A stretch of DNA of 64,000 bases, from NCBI RefSeq assembly GCF_030389965.1, contig NZ_CP128399.1, positions 620,001-684,000 of the forward strand, written 5' to 3'. Within the stretch, counting starts at the first letter, position 1; every line of letters begins with the position of its first letter. The notes beneath the pieces are model-generated. The model did no database searches. It was given only the letters and a program-made list of their open reading frames with translations, and had not been told where the DNA came from. Shown one piece after another: positions 8,300 to 17,436 of the stretch. The DNA comes from Candidatus Chlorohelix allophototropha (GTDB taxonomy: Bacteria; Chloroflexota; Chloroflexia; Chloroheliales; Chloroheliaceae). A program made the position numbers and the translations under genes.

Positions 8300-11026
8300 C
8301 TAAAGCGCTATCCAGACTTCTATTAAGCCTTCCTCCATCGAATAACGGCGTTTGAAACCGACTCGCTCGCAGACTCGCTGCATGTCCATGTTCTCAGGGT
8401 GGATGTAGCCTATGATTTTGTCGAGCTTCTCATCGCGTCCAATCTGAATTAGGCGCAAAAGCAGTTCTTTGCCGTAGCCGCGTCCCTGTTGGTTATCGCT
8501 GATTAATATGGCAAATTCCGCCTCATTTGTGCCGTAAACCTTGCTCAAGCGTCCGATTCCAAGTATTTGATGTTCTTTGGTTTCGGGGTCTTCATAATCA
8601 ATCACCAGCGCAATTTCCCGGTCATAATCAATGAAGCAGATTTTAGTTAAACGATCATGCTCGATACGTTGATTCAGACTGAGCATGTGCAGGTATCTAA
8701 AATAGACGCTACGCTCGGAGAGGGTTTCGTGGTATTTGACGACCAGCGGCTCATCTTCCGGGCGAATCGGGCGAATGATGACAGAAGTTTTATCTTTGGC
8801 AAACCACTGTTCGAGATAATGGGTAGGGTAGGGTCGGATGGCGAGTTGCGGCAGGTTTTCTTCGGCTACTGAGGGGTCGTGCAACACCATGCGGGCGTGT
8901 AAAGCTACCAGTCCTTCGGGAGAAGCCAGCACCGGGTTAATATCAATTTCTTTAATCCAGCGTTGTTCAACCACCAAACGGCTGAACCTGACCAAAAGCC
9001 TCTCCAATTCTTCAAGGTCAACTCCACCACAAATTTTATTATTGGCAAGAGCGCCAAAAATTCGGGTGCGTTCAACCATACGACGCGCTAGAGTGGTATT
9101 CAAGGGTGGCAGAGTAATGGCGCGGTCGTTGTAGCTTTCTACCAACTTGCCACCTGAACCGAACATGAGGATTGGACCGAACTGGGGGTCAACGCTGCTG
9201 CCGATGATCAATTCAATCCCTTCCCAGAAAGTGGAAGGCTGTACTGTGACACCGAGGAAATTTTCCTTGCCTATCTGGTTGCTGATTGACTCGGCAATAT
9301 CAAGATACGCTGTCCGTAACGCCCGTTCGTCCAGCAGGTTATTTTTTTCTCCGCAATATTCCGCGCTTCGAATGTTGCCGCGGATGTGCGCCATAATAGA
9401 AACCGGATAGCTGATTCCGTCAGCACATTGCAACGCTTCTTCCAGAGTTACCGCAAGTTGCGCCGGAATAGTAGGGATGTGGTAGGCTTCCAGAATATGT
9501 TTCGACTCAATCTCGGAAAGGGTGGTGCGATTGTCTTTACGGGCGGCGGCGATGATCGCTTCTACCTCGGCGCGCCCTGCCACCTCATCCTTGATTGTAT
9601 CCGGGATAGCAACAGGAGTCTCGTAAAGGTTGTGTAGATTTTCGTTGTAGCGCCACATATGGCAAAACATACGGGCGGCAGTATCTGGGTAAGGGAAGGT
9701 TGGGATGCCGAAACGGTTCAGGCTGGCAGTACCTTCTACCGCATCCGAGCGTCCCATCCAACTTGCCAGTACCGGAACGCGGATATTTTTCACCACTTCC
9801 TTGAGAGCTTCAGCAGTTTCGTTGGGCGCTGATTCTGGATGTGCCGCAAGGATTACCATCGCCCCATCGCTTTCCGGGTTTTTGAGGGCAATTTCAAGGG
9901 CTTTGGCGTAACGCTGTGGGCTGGCATCTCCCATAATATCAATCGGGTTAGATTTACTCCAGTGAGTTGGCAAACTCTCGTTCAATTGCTGTATTATAGA
10001 TTCTGGCAAGGGTGCAAGTTCGCCTTTAAGCGCGGTGAGCGCATCCGTAGCCAATATTCCGGCAGCCCCTGTATTGGTAATAATGGTCAAGCGGCGACCT
10101 CTTGGGCGAGGTTGTTTGGCAAGTACCTCTGCCAGATCGAACAGTTCCGATATGCGATTGACTCTTAATACACCGCAGCGCCGGAAAGCTGCTTCAAAAA
10201 CGTCGTCTCTACCGGTTAACGTCCCGGTATGTGAAAGGGCAGAATGCCTGCCGTTCTGAGTGCCAGCTTTTAGCACAATCAGCGGCTTGTTGAGCGAAAC
10301 TTCCCGTGCTGCCGACAAGAAAGAACGCACATCGTTCAGGGTTTCCATATAAACTACGATACTTTTGGTCTGTTGGTCGCTACCAAAATAGCTGATGAGT
10401 TCCCCCCAACCGACATCTAGCATCGAGCCAACCGCTACCACTGCGCTAAAGCCGACATTTTCACTTAGGCTCCAATCCAATACGGTGCTTGTCACGGCGG
10501 CGCTTTGGCTGATGAAAGCCACGTTACCCGGTTGGGCGGTATGGCGCGCGCAAGTAGCATTTAAGCCGCTGGGGGGGCACATTACACCGAGGCTATTCGG
10601 TCCCACCAAGCGCATTTTACCGCGCCGCGCTTCTTCTAGGATTTGCTTTTCCAGCCGCACACCCTCTTCACCCCGATCTTTGAAGCCGGAAGATATAATG
10701 ATGGCATTTTTAATGCCCACTTCAACACACTCACGCATCAGCTCTGGCACTCCCTGGGCGGGGGTAGCTATAATTGCTAGGTCGAGTTTTTCCGGTATAT
10801 CCTTAACTTTGTGGTATGCTTTGATACCTAGCACGCTATGGTGCTTGAAGTTTACGGGAAAAACAGTGCCGCCGAAGGGGCTACTGATAAGGTTCCAAAG
10901 GACAGTACGTCCGATACTACCTGCTGTATCGGTTGCGCCGATCATGGCTACGTTGCGGGGCGCAAAGAAAGAGTCTAGTGGATGTCTTTGATGATAAAGT
11001 ACATTGCCTGCTTGTCCACCGGGCAT
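8300..11026 (-). CDS. Bifunctional ADP-forming acyl-CoA synthetase-like / GNAT acetyltransferase (PatZ-like)
   Basis: This 908-residue fusion has a CoA-binding domain (about 18-135, [20 protein letters not shown]), a succinyl-CoA-ligase-like region (about 150-480, with FISQSAAV and the phospho-His region LSHTGTLTG), an ATP-grasp domain (about 500-720, [19 protein letters not shown]) and a C-terminal GNAT domain (about 740-905, [14 protein letters not shown] as the acetyl-CoA loop). This architecture is that of PatZ/Pka lysine acetyltransferases, which acetylate central metabolic enzymes such as acetyl-CoA synthetase. The His in LSHTG is present, so nucleotide-dependent ligase activity cannot be excluded, unlike in enterobacterial PatZ. 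GAAAGGATCCTGCCT precedes the ATG. Confidence 0.92.
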   Translation of the reverse strand: MPGGQAGNVLYHQRHPLDSFFAPRNVAMIGATDTAGSIGRTVLWNLISSPFGGTVFPVNFKHHSVLGIKAYHKVKDIPEKLDLAIIATPAQGVPELMRECVEVGIKNAIIISSGFKDRGEEGVRLEKQILEEARRGKMRLVGPNSLGVMCPPSGLNATCARHTAQPGNVAFISQSAAVTSTVLDWSLSENVGFSAVVAVGSMLDVGWGELISYFGSDQQTKSIVVYMETLNDVRSFLSAAREVSLNKPLIVLKAGTQNGRHSALSHTGTLTGRDDVFEAAFRRCGVLRVNRISELFDLAEVLAKQPRPRGRRLTIITNTGAAGILATDALTALKGELAPLPESIIQQLNESLPTHWSKSNPIDIMGDASPQRYAKALEIALKNPESDGAMVILAAHPESAPNETAEALKEVVKNIRVPVLASWMGRSDAVEGTASLNRFGIPTFPYPDTAARMFCHMWRYNENLHNLYETPVAIPDTIKDEVAGRAEVEAIIAAARKDNRTTLSEIESKHILEAYHIPTIPAQLAVTLEEALQCADGISYPVSIMAHIRGNIRSAEYCGEKNNLLDERALRTAYLDIAESISNQIGKENFLGVTVQPSTFWEGIELIIGSSVDPQFGPILMFGSGGKLVESYNDRAITLPPLNTTLARRMVERTRIFGALANNKICGGVDLEELERLLVRFSRLVVEQRWIKEIDINPVLASPEGLVALHARMVLHDPSVAEENLPQLAIRPYPTHYLEQWFAKDKTSVIIRPIRPEDEPLVVKYHETLSERSVYFRYLHMLSLNQRIEHDRLTKICFIDYDREIALVIDYEDPETKEHQILGIGRLSKVYGTNEAEFAILISDNQQGRGYGKELLLRLIQIGRDEKLDKIIGYIHPENMDMQRVCERVGFKRRYSMEEGLIEVWIAL

Positions 11027-11336
11027 AGGCAGGATCCTTTCAATATTCCATTGCTATATCTAACCTCTATAACACACTATTATGAAGTGTAGCATAATTG
11101 TGAAATTAGAAACAGTCTTTAAACAACAAAGCCGAGTAAAATATTTATATTGCCGTTAGCTTAACAGGGTTGGAGGTACTCGTTTTCAGAAGATATAAAT
11201 TTTGCCATCGGTGGGTTGAAATAGTAGGGGTTGTAAAAGTGTCCGGTCTAGTTCTTGCTGGTGGTTGATTACTTACAATATAGAAGAAATTTTGACAGCA
11301 TTTATCTCAATAAGTCAGAAACTGATTCCAGGAGTT
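11027..11336. other. Intergenic region with no recognisable feature
   Basis: These 310 bases between the PatZ-like gene and the DUF2625 gene are AT-rich. I found no convincing ORF, hairpin with U-tract, or consensus promoter. They probably hold the promoter of the PatZ-like gene. Confidence 0.4.
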
Positions 11337-11993
11337 TTAAAATTCCATATGCAATTTCCACAAACTAGAAATTGGCACAACTTTTCTGCTTCTTGCCTCT
11401 ACCGCCTCGCCTTTTGCCCATAGCGGTGGGTATATTGAAAAACCCTCTTCGCCTTTTAGCTTTAATACTTCCTCTTCCCAACTATGCCATCTGGCGTTTT
11501 GGTAAAATAGGGCTAAATCTCCCACTATCGCCCAGTACAGGAAGTCGGAATAGGTTTTTTCCATGTCCTCCCACTCTAGTGTATCCGGGGCTAGATAGAA
11601 AATATTTCCTTGTGTACCTTTAAATGCGCCACCGTTTATGGCAAAGAAACCCCCTATCACATCATAGGCGATTATCAACGCATCCTTTAATTGAGGTTCT
11701 ACGCCCATATCTAAATACTTGTTCCAGCTTAGAAGATTACCCGAAATGTTACTATTACCAGAACCTAAGAATCTTAACCAGCCATAATCAAAGAGAATCC
11801 CGCCACAATGAAATGCTATCGCGCCCATCGGGGAACGAGTCGTAACCTGAAGTTTTAAAAGAGTATGCGCTTTGGCAGTTTCTGTTCCCGGAAGGATTTG
11901 ATAATTATTCTTGGCGTGGGCTAACCAAGTATGAATAAGAGACCAAGCTGAATCAGTTGAATCAATAAGCTCAGTTAAAGTGCGATTTTTCAC
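11337..11993 (-). CDS. DUF2625 family protein
   Basis: This 218-residue soluble protein has the hallmark segments of DUF2625: an N-terminal LTELIDSTDSAWSLIHTWLAHAKN, then LQVTTRSPMGAIAFHCGGILFDYGWLRFLGSG, then AYDVIGGFFAINGGAFKG and WEDMEKTYSDFLYWAIVGDLALFYQNARWHSWEEEV. The family has no assigned biochemical role; it resembles SMI1/SUKH-like immunity or regulatory proteins in overall layout, but that is only my impression. It is monocistronic, with no toxin-like neighbour. Confidence 0.8.
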   Translation of the reverse strand: MKNRTLTELIDSTDSAWSLIHTWLAHAKNNYQILPGTETAKAHTLLKLQVTTRSPMGAIAFHCGGILFDYGWLRFLGSGNSNISGNLLSWNKYLDMGVEPQLKDALIIAYDVIGGFFAINGGAFKGTQGNIFYLAPDTLEWEDMEKTYSDFLYWAIVGDLALFYQNARWHSWEEEVLKLKGEEGFSIYPPLWAKGEAVEARSRKVVPISSLWKLHMEF

Positions 11994-12091
11994 CTTTTCC
12001 TCGATTCAAAACCAATGGAGTTGCGCTATTGCGGATTTCGAGATCGCCCATGCTATCGCGTAAATGGTGGAAGAGGTTTCAAGCTGAAGGG

Positions 12092-12125
12092 CGGGAACAG
12101 ACTTTTTAGCCTGTTCCCGTTCTTA
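12092..12125. terminator. Hairpin downstream of the FHA gene
   Basis: The perfect 9-bp stem CGGGAACAG/CTGTTCCCG has a 10-base loop. It lies just past the stop of the minus-strand FHA gene. The T-tract is weak on the minus side, so terminator function is likely but not certain. Confidence 0.55.
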
Positions 12126-12130
12126 TAATC

Positions 12131-13261
12131 TTATTGTTGCAACTTAGACTTATCAATTCTGATAACCGTAGTAGGCGCATCGTCCGGGTCATATTCTGGC
12201 TCTTTCTTCTCCTCTTTAGGAGGAGTCGGCGGAGTCGGAGTCGGTTGTGGGTTATATTGGTTGTAGTTTACATAACTGGTAGGAGCTTCTTCATTTTCCG
12301 GCGTTTTGTTGGCAGTGCTGCCACCTATTACCTTAGTAGAGTCGTTTTCGGTTGGCAAGTTACTCCCGTATTGTGGCTGCTCATATTGCTGGTAATTTTG
12401 CTGCCCGTATTGCCCATACTGTCCATATTGCCCGTATTGACCATACTGCCCGTACTGGTTGTATTGGTCATAGCTTTGATAAGGCTGTTGCTCAGGCTGC
12501 TGTGGCGGTTGCGACGCTGGCGGGGTTTGTGGCTGTACTGGTTGGTAAGGTTGGCTATACTGACTATAATTACCGACCATTGTAGAACCGGCATCCTCTT
12601 CCGAAATCGGCGGTGCATATGAAACCGGAGGGTTGGTGGGTTTGTCGTCCGGGTATGCGGCTTGCACCGGGGGCGGCGTAGGCGCAACAGGTTCTTCAAC
12701 TATAGGCGCAGGCGGTGGTACAGGCGCAGGTTCTGGCGTAGGCGCTGGGGTTGTCATCATTGCCGCGTAGTTAGTACCAACCACGGTTGCTCCGGCATCG
12801 GGGACAGGTGGCGCATATACTTGCGCTGGGGGTGGGGTTGGCGCATCGTAGTTAGAAACCGGCGCTGTGTAAACAGGTTGAGCGGGTTCTGGCACTTTTA
12901 ATGAATCTGCCACCGATACTTTTTCTGGAATTGGCGCAACCGGGCGTGCCGGAGCGGTAGCCGGGTTCTGGTAGCTTAAAATATTCTGCCCGATTCGTAC
13001 AATGTCACGATGCAGGAGGTTATAAGGTGTCCCCGCTTCAAGCGCGGTATCCTTGATTAATACCGGGTTTTCACTTCCTAGATCGATTATTGCCCATTCA
13101 CCTGACAGAACCTTAATAACCGCGTGGTAGCGCGAAACATACGGATCGTCAAACGAAATATCATTATCATCGCTGCGTCCGATGGTAATCTGGTTTTTTT
13201 CCAATTCGTAGCGTCTGCCTATATCAGGTCCACGCTGTACAATGAAGAAAGGATTTGGCAT
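12131..13261 (-). CDS. FHA-domain protein with long P/Q/Y-rich tail
   Basis: This 376-residue protein has an N-terminal FHA phosphothreonine-binding domain (about 1-100) with ITIGRS at 26-30, the SRYH core at 43-46 and an N at the GSEN turn. From about residue 105 onward the protein is low-complexity (P, Q, Y, A, T), including a run of seven Gly-Gln-Tyr triplets around 265-290, and ends in DDAPTTVIRIDKSKLQQ. The tail contains several TxV/TMVG motifs (ATVVG, STMVG, TKVIGG) that could be kinase phosphosites, an inference. No TM helix is visible. It is the last gene of a four-gene minus-strand block after the S8 lipoprotein (82-base gap). GCAGGAGAATTCAA precedes the ATG. Confidence 0.85.
   Translation of the reverse strand: MPNPFFIVQRGPDIGRRYELEKNQITIGRSDDNDISFDDPYVSRYHAVIKVLSGEWAIIDLGSENPVLIKDTALEAGTPYNLLHRDIVRIGQNILSYQNPATAPARPVAPIPEKVSVADSLKVPEPAQPVYTAPVSNYDAPTPPPAQVYAPPVPDAGATVVGTNYAAMMTTPAPTPEPAPVPPPAPIVEEPVAPTPPPVQAAYPDDKPTNPPVSYAPPISEEDAGSTMVGNYSQYSQPYQPVQPQTPPASQPPQQPEQQPYQSYDQYNQYGQYGQYGQYGQYGQYGQQNYQQYEQPQYGSNLPTENDSTKVIGGSTANKTPENEEAPTSYVNYNQYNPQPTPTPPTPPKEEKKEPEYDPDDAPTTVIRIDKSKLQQ
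12404..12466. repeat. 9-bp tandem repeat encoding (YGQ)n
   Basis: Seven consecutive 9-bp units of the pattern NCCRTAYTG lie on the plus strand. On the coding strand they read CAR-TAY-GGN and give the Gln-Tyr-Gly tract of the FHA protein. The third positions vary, so protein sequence rather than DNA seems to be what is kept. Units of this kind are prone to length variation by slippage. Confidence 0.8.
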
Positions 13262-13343
13262 TTGAATTCTCCTGCATTATGGAGCGGGCTACCCCGCATT
13301 AATTTACACTCTGCTTTTTGCTTGATAATTACTTTATAATATT

Positions 13344-15638
13344 TTATTGACTCGATAAAGGTGTAATTGCTAAATCACTGAACATTGCCAACGGTTGGTT
13401 AAAAATCCCCCCGGTAATAGCAGCCGTCCCTCCAAATTTCCCTGTAACGAAACCCATATTTCCGCCTAATGTGGGATTTTGGAGCGGTACACTGATTAAA
13501 CCCATACCCTGCGCTTTTATTTTAAGATATCCGGCGGTTGCTTCAAGACTAAATCGCAAATTCCCGCTATTTATATTAAACATATTACTGGCTGTCCAAG
13601 GTACAATCTCGCGCCAACTATCTCCGTTGCGTTCAAGCACTGCAAAGGCGTTGCCGCTTACGCAGAAAAGGTAGTAAGCGGTAGCACTGCGTTGCCAGAA
13701 TAATACCCCGTAAAAGTAGCCATCCTCTTTAACTGCATTTGAGAATCCCGCCGTGAAATCTATTTTGAACTCACGATAAATTCGGTTTGAATACACACTC
13801 CAATTAAGTTCGTTTGGTTTGCCTACCCTGACAAAATAGGCGGTTGTACCATCCGGCAATGTACCGTAATATGCTTGATAGTTATCCGGCAAACCCCCTC
13901 GATAATCGGTAAAGTTGTCGTTCACAACCGGGCCAGCTACCTCAGCCCCTAATAATTCTGCTACGCCACCCTGCAACGCCTCAATTGCTCCAAAATGAGC
14001 TTCTCCCCATCCGGTGGCGTTGGGGTCTTCGCTCTTAAAAGGCTGGATGTTGCGGTGAAGGTATGTTTCCAATTGGTTCGCGTTCAAAGCTGGGGCTGCG
14101 CTCAAAATTACCGCTGCTATCCCTGCCACTTGAGGGGCTGCTGCACTTGTTCCGCTGAACACCTGATTTTGCCCTACACTCCGCAAGGTTACTCCCGTTG
14201 GCGCTACCAATTCCGGTTTCTTGCGCCCATCCTGAGTGGGACCACGACTGCTATAGGGTTCAAGCGTATTATCACGCCACGATACTGCTCCAACTGTAAT
14301 TGCCCCTTTTGCATCACCGGGAGCAGCAAGGCTGCCTGATGGATCATATTCCTCGAAACTGGCGTTATAGGCATATAGGTTAAAATGTACCCCTTCACCA
14401 CCTTTGCCTGCGTTACGCACCTGAATATAATAAGTCCGATTAGGTTCAGCGTGGAAAGGCGCCAATTCAACCGGGGGCTTATTGCTGCCATCTCCTTGCA
14501 AATTACGAGAACTGCCTTTAGGCTGCTTATTCTCATCCAAAATGTAAAGGTCCAGATTCGTTGAAGGTGCGTCCCAATTCTCATCCCAGCGCAACGAAAC
14601 CCAGCAATTATCAGATGTAGCGGTAAACTTCAGGGTTATTGCTCCCTCAGTGCTACCAAAGCGGTTAAAGCCGTTAGTATCAGGCTTAAAATTGCCTGCA
14701 TAATGCGCTCGTCCGTAGTTACCTGCTGATACAACCGGCAATGCCCCCGCGTTTCTCGCCTCAGTCAGTTTCGAAGAAAGAAGGCTGCTACCATCGCTAG
14801 GCCATAAACCACCCCATGCCAGCGACACTTGAATAATCTGCACCCGATTTTCCATCAGCCAATTCACTGCTTTGGCAAATCCGATCTCATCCTCGATAGC
14901 TGCCAAATACAATTGCGCTTCCGGGGCGTAGCTATTGATTATTTCTGATACCGATACGCCATGTTTTCCAGAACCTTCCCCCTCCCCATAAACGAAGGAT
15001 TGGAAAGTTACTTGATTGCTTGGTGGTAGCCCGTTTCCAAAATAATCGCGGAATCCGGCGAAACCGCTATCTATTATCCCTACTTTGACCCCTTTACCGT
15101 TATAACCCGCCTGTTGCCAAACCTCTGCCCCTGTCGCTTTCAACCCTTCCTGTGGCGCAAAAATATCGGCGGTGGGCGGTTGGAGAATCACTTTTAGGTC
15201 GCGTACTGCGCTTAAAGAGCCTAAATCATTCCAAAAATCTTGTTGACCACTGCGTTTTACCAGTTCTGGTAGGCTGACTCGTATCGACAGGTAATGTTCG
15301 TAGGAAGCCGTCACAATTGCCCCCATCTGTTCCAGCTTTTGCTTAACAGTCGGCAAGTTTGTGCTACTATCTAGCGTTAGTTCGAAGCGTACCCGATCCT
15401 GTTCATCTAATAAACCGCTATCGTGGGCGAATTGTCTAGCTGCATCCAGACCGCCCGTGTTGTATTTCAGCAATAAATCCGATAGCATCGTATCCGTTTT
15501 GCTATCGATAATTACCGGATGTGGGGCAGGCGTAGGTTCTGTGCCACAAGCCAGCAGCAATAGGTTGGCGAGTAGCACCCATATAAGACAAAGAACGGGC
15601 GGTAACCCGTGTTTTATTACCGTCCCTTTTAGTATCAT
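13344..15638 (-). CDS. Subtilisin-like (S8) serine protease, predicted lipoprotein
   Basis: This 764-residue protein has an N-terminal signal with a lipobox LLLAC (Cys about residue 31), so it is probably anchored outside the membrane. The catalytic triad is visible: D190 in VGIIDSGF, H226 in GKHGVSVSEI and S498 in FSGTSAAAPQVAG; the oxyanion Asn is in SAGNYG near 306. A region of about 85 residues between Asn and Ser (about 330-425, SLRWDENW through TYYIQVRNAG) resembles a pre-peptidase C-terminal beta domain. The C-terminal 170 residues look like a jelly-roll/LamG-type beta domain. It sits between PP2C and FHA genes on the same strand (21 and 82 base gaps), suggesting a shared transcript. 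Confidence 0.88.
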   Translation of the reverse strand: MILKGTVIKHGLPPVLCLIWVLLANLLLLACGTEPTPAPHPVIIDSKTDTMLSDLLLKYNTGGLDAARQFAHDSGLLDEQDRVRFELTLDSSTNLPTVKQKLEQMGAIVTASYEHYLSIRVSLPELVKRSGQQDFWNDLGSLSAVRDLKVILQPPTADIFAPQEGLKATGAEVWQQAGYNGKGVKVGIIDSGFAGFRDYFGNGLPPSNQVTFQSFVYGEGEGSGKHGVSVSEIINSYAPEAQLYLAAIEDEIGFAKAVNWLMENRVQIIQVSLAWGGLWPSDGSSLLSSKLTEARNAGALPVVSAGNYGRAHYAGNFKPDTNGFNRFGSTEGAITLKFTATSDNCWVSLRWDENWDAPSTNLDLYILDENKQPKGSSRNLQGDGSNKPPVELAPFHAEPNRTYYIQVRNAGKGGEGVHFNLYAYNASFEEYDPSGSLAAPGDAKGAITVGAVSWRDNTLEPYSSRGPTQDGRKKPELVAPTGVTLRSVGQNQVFSGTSAAAPQVAGIAAVILSAAPALNANQLETYLHRNIQPFKSEDPNATGWGEAHFGAIEALQGGVAELLGAEVAGPVVNDNFTDYRGGLPDNYQAYYGTLPDGTTAYFVRVGKPNELNWSVYSNRIYREFKIDFTAGFSNAVKEDGYFYGVLFWQRSATAYYLFCVSGNAFAVLERNGDSWREIVPWTASNMFNINSGNLRFSLEATAGYLKIKAQGMGLISVPLQNPTLGGNMGFVTGKFGGTAAITGGIFNQPLAMFSDLAITPLSSQ

Positions 15639-15659
15639 AAGTCTTTTACAAAACTAGGT

Positions 15660-17357
15660 CTAACCCCGAGGTGTTGTAGTGCCGGGTGGCAAAGGCGTTG
15701 CCCCGGAAGAAAAGGGTTCCACCTCACCACGTGTAGTGCTTTCCGCAGTTTCGAGGCTGTAAAGCATCTTCAGGACACCGGAGTCGAATTTAAGTTGTGC
15801 GCCGGAACCGGCACTAACGCCATTATCTTCGATACGTAAATCTTTACCGCTAAACTTCAATCCAAATGTTTCGGCAGGTTGGTTTTGGCAAATTGCGCTG
15901 ACAATATAGGTGGAAGCCGCTAATTCAAGGTTGGCATCCTGAGAGGTGCTGAATACAAAATACTGCTTACCCTCAATGATTTGGTCACCTACATAGCCTA
16001 ACGATAACCCGGAACTAGAGACACGCTCAAGCCTGAATACGCAATCCTTAGCTGCTACAGTTGAAGGCCATCCTGAAACGGTCAGCCAGATTTCAAGCCG
16101 CTTTATCTGGCTTCGGTCAATCTGGATACCCGGTGAAACAGGCGGTTGTGGCGCGTTACCACCAGCGGTGGCAGGATTGGTAGTAGAGACGGCTACGGGT
16201 AGTGCGCTGGTTTTAGCAATAGCGGCAGCAGCCTGTGTAACAGTTGGAATTATGGTTTGTGCCGAGTTGGTGGTTGTGGAAGTAGTCGGGGTTTGAGTTG
16301 TGTTTCCAGAAGTTGATGAATTGGAGCTAATATATAGAAATGCTGCAATTGCCGCTGCTGCCAGCAAAACAAATAAAGCCGCAAAAATAAAGCCGCCTGA
16401 GCCTTTGGCTTTCTTAACCTGCACAGGAGTCTGAACAGTAGGTTTATTATCCACCGGGGCGGGAACTTTTAGAGTTTCTGCGGCAGCAGGTGTGCGTGTG
16501 GTTACCTGGTCAATGGCTGGAATTTCCAAAGTAGCGGCATTACCGTTGGTTTGCGTGCTAGGAGTACCAAGAAATGAAGGTATCGTCGGACCTAATTCAT
16601 TAATCCCGATCAACAATACGCTGATATTGTCGCTGCCCCCGCGTGAATTAGCAAGGTCAATCAACTCCTGAGACGCTTTCTGAAGATTAGGAGCTGCCGC
16701 TACAATAGTACCCATCTCCATTTCTTTGACCAGACCATGCAATCCGTCCGAACAAAGCAGAATTACATCTCCCGGTTGAAGTTCTTGCTCAAAAAGATCA
16801 GGCTCAACTTCGTCCCGATGCCCGATGGCGCGGGTGATGATGTTGCGGATAAGGCTTTTTGAAGCCTGTTCAGGGGTTAGCGCGCCCATTTCGATCTGCT
16901 CTTGCACCAGCGAATGGTCGCGGGTGATGCGCAACGGAATGCCTTTCCTGATAAGATAGGTGCGACTATCACCGACATTACCCACCAATACCCGGTTACC
17001 TTTAATTACGGCAATGGTTAGAGTAGTACCCATCTGCCCCTTACCCGGTTCGGTACCGGCTTTATAAACTTCAGTATTGGTAGTAATGATGGCTTGCATC
17101 AGGTCATTATCAAGCCGACCCGAAGTCGGCCCGTTGTAATAGCGGTCGAAGAGGGTGTTTATTGCCAATTCACTGGCAACCTCACCGGCAGCATAGCCGC
17201 CCATGCCATCGGCAACAGCAAAGAGATGCCCTTTTTCTTCCACCTTACGGGGGTCAAAGGCAGGCTCACCCTTTATTAAAAGGTCGCCGAGGTAATCTTC
17301 ATTATGTTCACGTTTGCGCCCTACGTCAGTAAGCGCAACAGGATCAAGCTTGAGCAA
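15660..17357 (-). CDS. PP2C-type protein phosphatase with one TM helix and extracellular domain
   Basis: This 565-residue protein has an N-terminal PPM/PP2C domain (about 1-255) with metal-binding motifs: GRKREHNED, VADGMGGYAAGE, GNVGDSRTYLI, LLCSDGLHGLV and RGGSDNISVLL. It should dephosphorylate Ser/Thr phosphoproteins in the cytosol, opposing Hanks kinases. A T/P-rich linker leads to a TM helix (about 325-347, GGFIFAALFVLLAAAAIAAF), a T/S/N-rich stalk and an extracellular beta-like domain of about 150 residues. The start is TTG: GGAGG lies 9 bases upstream and no better ATG exists. It is located between the FHA-TM gene and the S8 protease gene. Confidence 0.92.
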   Translation of the reverse strand: MLKLDPVALTDVGRKREHNEDYLGDLLIKGEPAFDPRKVEEKGHLFAVADGMGGYAAGEVASELAINTLFDRYYNGPTSGRLDNDLMQAIITTNTEVYKAGTEPGKGQMGTTLTIAVIKGNRVLVGNVGDSRTYLIRKGIPLRITRDHSLVQEQIEMGALTPEQASKSLIRNIITRAIGHRDEVEPDLFEQELQPGDVILLCSDGLHGLVKEMEMGTIVAAAPNLQKASQELIDLANSRGGSDNISVLLIGINELGPTIPSFLGTPSTQTNGNAATLEIPAIDQVTTRTPAAAETLKVPAPVDNKPTVQTPVQVKKAKGSGGFIFAALFVLLAAAAIAAFLYISSNSSTSGNTTQTPTTSTTTNSAQTIIPTVTQAAAAIAKTSALPVAVSTTNPATAGGNAPQPPVSPGIQIDRSQIKRLEIWLTVSGWPSTVAAKDCVFRLERVSSSGLSLGYVGDQIIEGKQYFVFSTSQDANLELAASTYIVSAICQNQPAETFGLKFSGKDLRIEDNGVSAGSGAQLKFDSGVLKMLYSLETAESTTRGEVEPFSSGATPLPPGTTTPRG

Positions 17358-17436
17358 TTATCTATTCCTCCGAAACGCGGGCAGCAGCACAATCAGGTAT
17401 ACGCCGGAAAACTGCAAGATACCGCCTCCTTTACTA

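Noticed and set aside
12404-12466. Possible short CRISPR-like repeat
   Set aside because: Units are 9 bp, contiguous and in frame with a protein-coding tract; there are no spacers or cas genes.
12134-12622. Leu/Arg-rich frame antisense to the FHA gene
   Set aside because: It arises from the P/Q/Y repeat sequence read backwards and has no start signal or motif.
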